Shown: positions 59,731 through 64,000 of the stretch, one piece after another
How positions within the stretch are numbered: position 1 is the stretch's first letter
How the letters are laid out: each line of letters begins with the position of its first letter
Origin: Massospora cicadina
Lineage: Eukaryota > Entomophthoromycota > Entomophthoromycetes > Entomophthorales > Entomophthoraceae
DNA length: 64,000 nt
Assembly: GCA_022478985.1 (NCBI GenBank)
Contig: JAKSZP010006727.1
Span: 62,001 to 126,000, forward strand
Reading direction: 5' to 3'
Translations under genes and position numbers: made by a program
The notes under the pieces: generated by a model
Seen by the model: the letters and a program-made list of their open reading frames with translations, nothing else
Database searches by the model: none
Told to the model about the DNA's origin: nothing

Positions 59731-62700
59731 CTAAGAGCCTGAGGCGAGGGAAGGGGAGGGAGGAGGCATCGAGAAAGGGAGGGGGTTTGCGCGCCAGAGC
59801 TGTGCTGCAGTGACAACTGAGCGGGGGAGGGTTGGCGACATAGTGCAGACCTTCAGGGCCATCTCAAAGTGTACCTGAAAGTGAGTGATCATGTGTGGAA
59901 GGGTCCACACCTGCTGGTCAAAGGCAGCACGAAGGAAGGAGTTATGGATGGTCCAGATGGCTGTGGCATAGGCGAGGACATGGAGGGGTCGGTGGCAACC
60001 AGGCAATGTCTGCTCAAACATGAGGTCTTGCACAGGGTGTCCAGACCAGGGCTGAGCATGGAGGAGCGCGCGGGCCTTTGGCCAAAATGCGGCGACACCT
60101 GGACAGGTGAAAAAACGATGGAGGTGGGAGTCAATAGGCTCCACACAGCGGGGGCAGCTTCGGTGCTGGAAGGTAGGGCCAGTCCGGTCCCCTGTCCTGT
60201 ATGAACAGTGGAGCACTCTCCATAAGGTGTTGGACACCTTTGCTGACAGGATGGGGTGATAGACGTCCTTCCACAATTCCTTAAGGTCAAATCTCACGGA
60301 GGGAGGGAGGAGCTCAAGGAGTCTTGGGCGGATGGGAGGACGATCTTAGGGGGTTGAGGCGAGTTGTGACAACTTGTCCATTGTGCACAATTGCATGGCG
60401 ACGTGGGCTGAGGCCAGGGCCTTCCCTTCTGTATGGGAAGGCATGGTGGATCCGCGCGCCTACTCGTTTCAGGGCAAGGAGAGCCTGGTTCCAGTAGGGG
60501 GATGAGGATGGTTTTAGGCGATGGCCTGGGTGGTTTGTGAGCCACTCCCCTAGTGAGGTCATAGATGCTCTAGGAAGACCCAGAGCTGCTGACACTGACT
60601 GGCGGAGGGCGGGCGCCCATTGGGGCATGGGGGTCGCGTCCCAGCAGACAATCGGCCATAGGAACTTCAGGAAGATTGTGGTGGCGTGGGATCGCGTGTC
60701 CAGAAGCCCTAGGCCCCCTTCATTGCAGGGTCGGGCAATGGTTGAGAGGGCTATTGGTGGATGGTTTGAGCCCCAGATCCAACAGCGGAGGAGTACATTG
60801 AGCCGCGTATAAAAGGCATCTGTGAATGGGCAGACGTGCGCTAGGAACCAGACTTTGGAGAGGAGGAACACATTGGCCATCAGAGCTCGACCCTGGGGGT
60901 GATGTGCCGCTGGTTCCAGCTGGCAATCCTGGAGTTAACTGCTGCAAGGAGCAAGTCCTCATTGTCTTTTAGCGCAACTCCTTGTTGGTTGGTGAGAACG
61001 CCCAGGTGACGGAAGGTACCGCGCTCAGGTTCAATACCAGATGGTGGGGGGAAGGTGGGGGAGCCGACCTGTACAACTGTTGTCTTGGAGGTGTTGACCA
61101 TGGCGTTGGACGCCTTGGTGTACCTCTCAATGGTCACAGCAGCGAGGGCAACATCCCCAGGGCAGCCAAATGCAATAACAGTGTCATCTGCAAATGCCAT
61201 GGTGCGTGTGGGGGCTTTACCTGGGACCAGAATCCCTGTTAGCTTGTCCTGTAAGGAGGCAAGAGGGGGTCAAGGGTGATGTTAAAAAGGATAGGGCTCA
61301 GGGGGGTCCCCTTGCCGGAGACCTTGTCCAACTGGTACTGCCATTGTAAAACCCATTGGCGCCAGGACTCTGGTGTGGAGCTGTTCATAGAGCGCTGATA
61401 TCCAGCGCCTAGCTGCGGGTGGGAGATGGAAGCGGGCCAGGGAAGCATCAATATACTTCCAGGCTACCCAATCATATGCTTTCTCCATATCCAGAAGAGC
61501 CACAAAGCCATTCACCTTACGAGAGTTAGCAGTCAAAGTCACGTGAAGGTCATTATAGTTGTCCCATAACGACCTCCCCGGAATAAAACCGTACTGGGAT
61601 GGGGAGAGGCGAGGTGACACCCATTTGGTGATGCGGTTGGCCAGAAGCTTCGTGAAGAGCTTGTGGTCTGTGTTGATCAACGCTATGGGGCGCCAGTTCG
61701 CCAGGTTCTCACGGTCTGACTTCTTGTGAATGAGGGTCGTGATTGAGCCTCTGGAGTCGGGGAGGACCTCGCCATTCACCAAGAGTGCAGCGAAGAGGTC
61801 GCGGAGGGTTTTGGCTATCACTGCAGGTTCCAGAAGGTACACCTCAAAGGGTATTCCGTCTGGGCCTGGGGCTTTAAGCCGTGGGGATTTCAGAAGGGTT
61901 TCCATCACCTCCTGGATGGAAATAGGCGCCAGTAGAGCCTCATCAGCCCGTGGGTCAATGGGCGGCTCTGGAGCCCGCCACAGGAAGTCTTGGATGTCCA
62001 ATGGGTCCACCTGGGTGGCATGGAAGAGGCTGGAGTAGAAGCGGTGTAGTTCCTGCGTGATTTCCTCCTTATCTGAAGTGGTTGTAGTGCCAATCTTCAG
62101 TGCAGTAATATCCTGCGCTGTTGACCGGGCTTTCTGTTTCTGAAAGAAGAAGCGGGTGGGGCGTTCCCATTGAGCATAGTAACGAGATGTTGTAAAGTTT
62201 GCTGCCCGTTCTTCCTGAAGTGTGAGCTCCAAGCGGAGTGCTTCCTGCGCCGCTTCCCAGTCTTCCAACCATCTGGGAGAGGGCGAAGGCTGGCAGTTTC
62301 GCTCTAGATGTCTGATTCTGGCTTCCGCCCTTTTGACTCTGGCGCGAGCTGCAATCATCTGGGCTTTGGCACAGTTGTAAGCAACGCGGGTGATGCCCTC
62401 CTTGGTCACCGCCCATCTAGCCTTGTGGTCAAGCAGGTGGGGTGGGGGGGAGGTGAGAGTCTCCCGGATGGTCATAGACAGCTTATCCTTAGTGAAGGGG
62501 TTGTTGAGAAGAGCTGGGGCAACCCTAGGCCAGAACCTACGCGACGGTCTAAGTGTGGTGGTGAGGACAACGGTGAGTGACCTGTGATCACTCAGATGGT
62601 TGTCACGAGAGATGGGAGAGGAGACGCGGCCAATTAGCAGGGGGCCAATCAGTGCCATATCTATGCGTGACGCTGACTGGAAAGCTCCTCCATCATACTG

Positions 62701-63261
62701 GATCCTAGTCATGCAACCTAGGCCAGACGCGGAGGGTGGAAGCGCATCTATAAAGCCACTCAGGCGAAGGAAATCCTGGAGGCGACTTGATCCAGGGCGT
62801 TCCTTTGCTGCAGGGGGTAAGAGTCATGGACGCGACTTATGGTTGTGTTGAAATCTCCTAAGAGGACTGTATTCCGTGGGAGATTGAGTTGGAGGAGCTC
62901 TTCCAAGAGCGATTTTGCTCCTGACCTGCATTAGGCAGGTAGATGCTTGCAGCGAAGAAGGAGAAGTCAGGAGTGGTGAGTTTGGCCAGTATGAGGCGGC
63001 CACCTAGATATTGTGAAAAAGAATGGGTTTTAACTCGGGGATTCAAAACAATAAGGGCGGCATGGTTTGTCCAGAAGGAGTTGCCTCCAAACTGTTCATT
63101 CCATGCAGATTGTTCGTGGGGAGGATATGGGGCTCCTGGACAGCAGCGATGTCAATTTGTGCTGACCTGAAGTTTCGGAGGAGGCGGGCTCTCCGCTTAA
63201 AGTCCCGCAACCCATTTGCATTGATGGATTGCAGGGCCAGGGTGCTGCCATGGGGACTCAT
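59731..63261 (-). pseudogene. LINE2 ORF2 (frameshifted)
   Basis: Same domain order as LINE1 ORF2. Endonuclease: INANGLRDFKRRARLLRNFR (from 63220), then DIAAVQEPHI, which keeps the frame lost in LINE1. Middle and RT: one frame of 476 codons (62712-61282) with the endonuclease end, RISRDNHLSDHRSL-type motif, then RT blocks to GLRQGDPPEPYPF, where an extra G shifts the frame. The catalytic MAFADDTVIAFG lies in the next frame (61200-60880). The zinc C-terminus CPRCVEP...H...CPGVAAFW is in 60297-59731. One difference, LDMEKAYDWVAW for AYDRVAW, changes a conserved RT block. Confidence 0.9.
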
Positions 63262-64000
63262 AGCTGTTCCCCTCCATGTCCTGGGGGTTGCCAGCGCTTA
63301 AACCTGCTGCTGTGAGGCGGCTAGTTTTGAGTCCTTTAGCTTGACTATTAGCTGCAATCCGTGAGGAGCGTCGAGGGTTCTGAGGGGAAGGAGAGGGTGG
63401 GGGGGCGGAGGACCCAGTAAGCCAGCCTAGGATGCTGCCCCCGCTCCGTTGCAGGGGAAGGACCTGAGGGTGCTCAATGGTGACCTCCGCGGCGTCCCCA
63501 TTTGATGAGTCTGAGTCCATATTCACTTCCTCCAACACTGCAAAGGATCCGCGCGAAATGGACTGTGGGGTTGGGGTAGGACTCTTTGAGGTGGCACTTC
63601 TACTGCAGGCCGCGAGTTGCCAGTCCATGCTGGTGGGCATAGCTCCATTGGGAGCTGAGGGCTGATGCGATAAATCGCTGGTGGGGGTTGGTGGGGGTGC
63701 CGCGGAGCCCTGAGTGGGGGTGGCTGACGAGGGGCACCCTGTGGGAGATGCCTTGCGCTTGGTGAGAGAGGGAGTTGACTCTGGGAGATTGGAGGGGGTG
63801 CCCATTGGAAGGGGGCATGAGCGCGAAGGTATCCCGCACCAATAGTGGGGTTAGCTGTTTCAACTGCTAGGCGTAAGGCCTCAGGGGACAGGTCTTGAAC
63901 GGGAACCCATTGTGTGGGTTGTGGAATTGCTGCTGCAGCCATGTGGGATCGTTTTTGGCCTGGTTTAGGCCCCTGGGTGGTGGCTAAGAGGGCTTGTTTT
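63197..64000 (-). pseudogene. LINE2 ORF1, C-terminal part
   Basis: Enters from the window edge just after the zinc-knuckle region (KQALLATTQGPKPGQKR equivalent) and reads MAAAAIPQPTQWVPVQDLSP to about 63815. A lost G in a G run (near 63808) shifts the frame, and it then continues to its stop at 63197. This shows the full C-terminus missing in LINE1: EEVNMDSDSSNGDAAEVTIE, then VLPLQRSGGSILGWLTGSSA, then RSSRIAANSQAKGLK. The end overlaps the ORF2 start (63261) by about 65 bases. Confidence 0.85.

Larger units (their letters stand above)
59659..64000 (-). mobile_element. LINE2: second copy of the LINE1 family, cut by the window edge
   Basis: The minus-strand copy has the same 3' end (AGTACTA then A run) and runs without break to the window end inside ORF1. 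It differs from LINE1 by scattered substitutions and by one-base indels, many in runs of G, C or A. Its 5' end and target duplication are outside the window. The very high similarity of the two copies, about 54 kb apart, means both are recent compared with the LTR elements. It lies in the F gag. Confidence 0.93.

Overview
This window is eukaryotic, almost wholly transposable-element DNA. I see no host gene, rRNA, functional tRNA, CRISPR array or operon. The mix (Ty3/gypsy elements, several with chromodomains; an APE-type LINE; a tRNA-derived SINE; stop codons that mostly look like C-to-T decay) fits a large repeat-rich fungal genome best, but no host gene confirms that. I name elements by letter for convenience: gypsy-1, X, Y, Z, B, C, D, E, F, LINE1, LINE2.

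Layout, left half. The oldest visible layer is Z, a plus-strand Ty3/gypsy pol (about 24.24-25.24 kb, resuming at 32.47 kb). X, a minus-strand Ty3/gypsy element, lies in Z; its right LTR is about 23.76-24.24 kb and its left end is outside the window. X is cut three times. Gypsy-1 (480-12511, plus strand, chromodomain) lies in the X integrase. Y (15665-21950, minus strand, chromodomain) lies in the X gag. A SINE (22295-22438) also lies in the X gag. Gypsy-1 is itself split in its 3' LTR by full-length LINE1 (5667-12117). The nest is therefore four levels deep: Z, X, gypsy-1, LINE1. B (25240-32464) lies in Z with a perfect CTAAT target duplication. A second SINE copy (33492-33625) and a solo LTR (34061-34704) follow, then about 2.7 kb of unrecognised AT-rich DNA.

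Layout, right half. A third copy of the Y-type LTR (37859-39231) adjoins a zinc-knuckle ORF (about 39.3-40.5 kb). E, a minus-strand chromovirus (40.56-43.35 kb, then 51.66-52.56 kb), is split inside RT by C (43353-51659), a sister of B. An LTR element F (LTR, primer-binding site and start of gag, 52.56-53.37 kb) follows. D (53370-59628, minus strand, nearly complete, AGGAT duplication) lies in the F gag. After D the F gag resumes for 25 bases and is cut again by LINE2 (59659 to window end), which is nearly identical to LINE1.

How it works together. The domains are the usual retroelement ones (Gag, aspartic protease, RT, RNase H, integrase, chromodomain or GPY/F tail), mostly broken by stops and frameshifts. 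Four things go beyond a standard description: (1) a SINE family with A/B-box-like motifs and clear target duplications at both copies; (2) a roughly 377-codon antisense ORF between pol and the 3' LTR in both B and C, with substitutions that look coding; (3) a conserved ORF inside the 1.2-1.4 kb LTRs of the Y family, again with synonymous-looking changes; (4) arrays of a hairpin motif beside pol in B and C and in the LTR of F. LINE1 and LINE2 are GC-rich and young, unlike the AT-rich decayed LTR elements around them.
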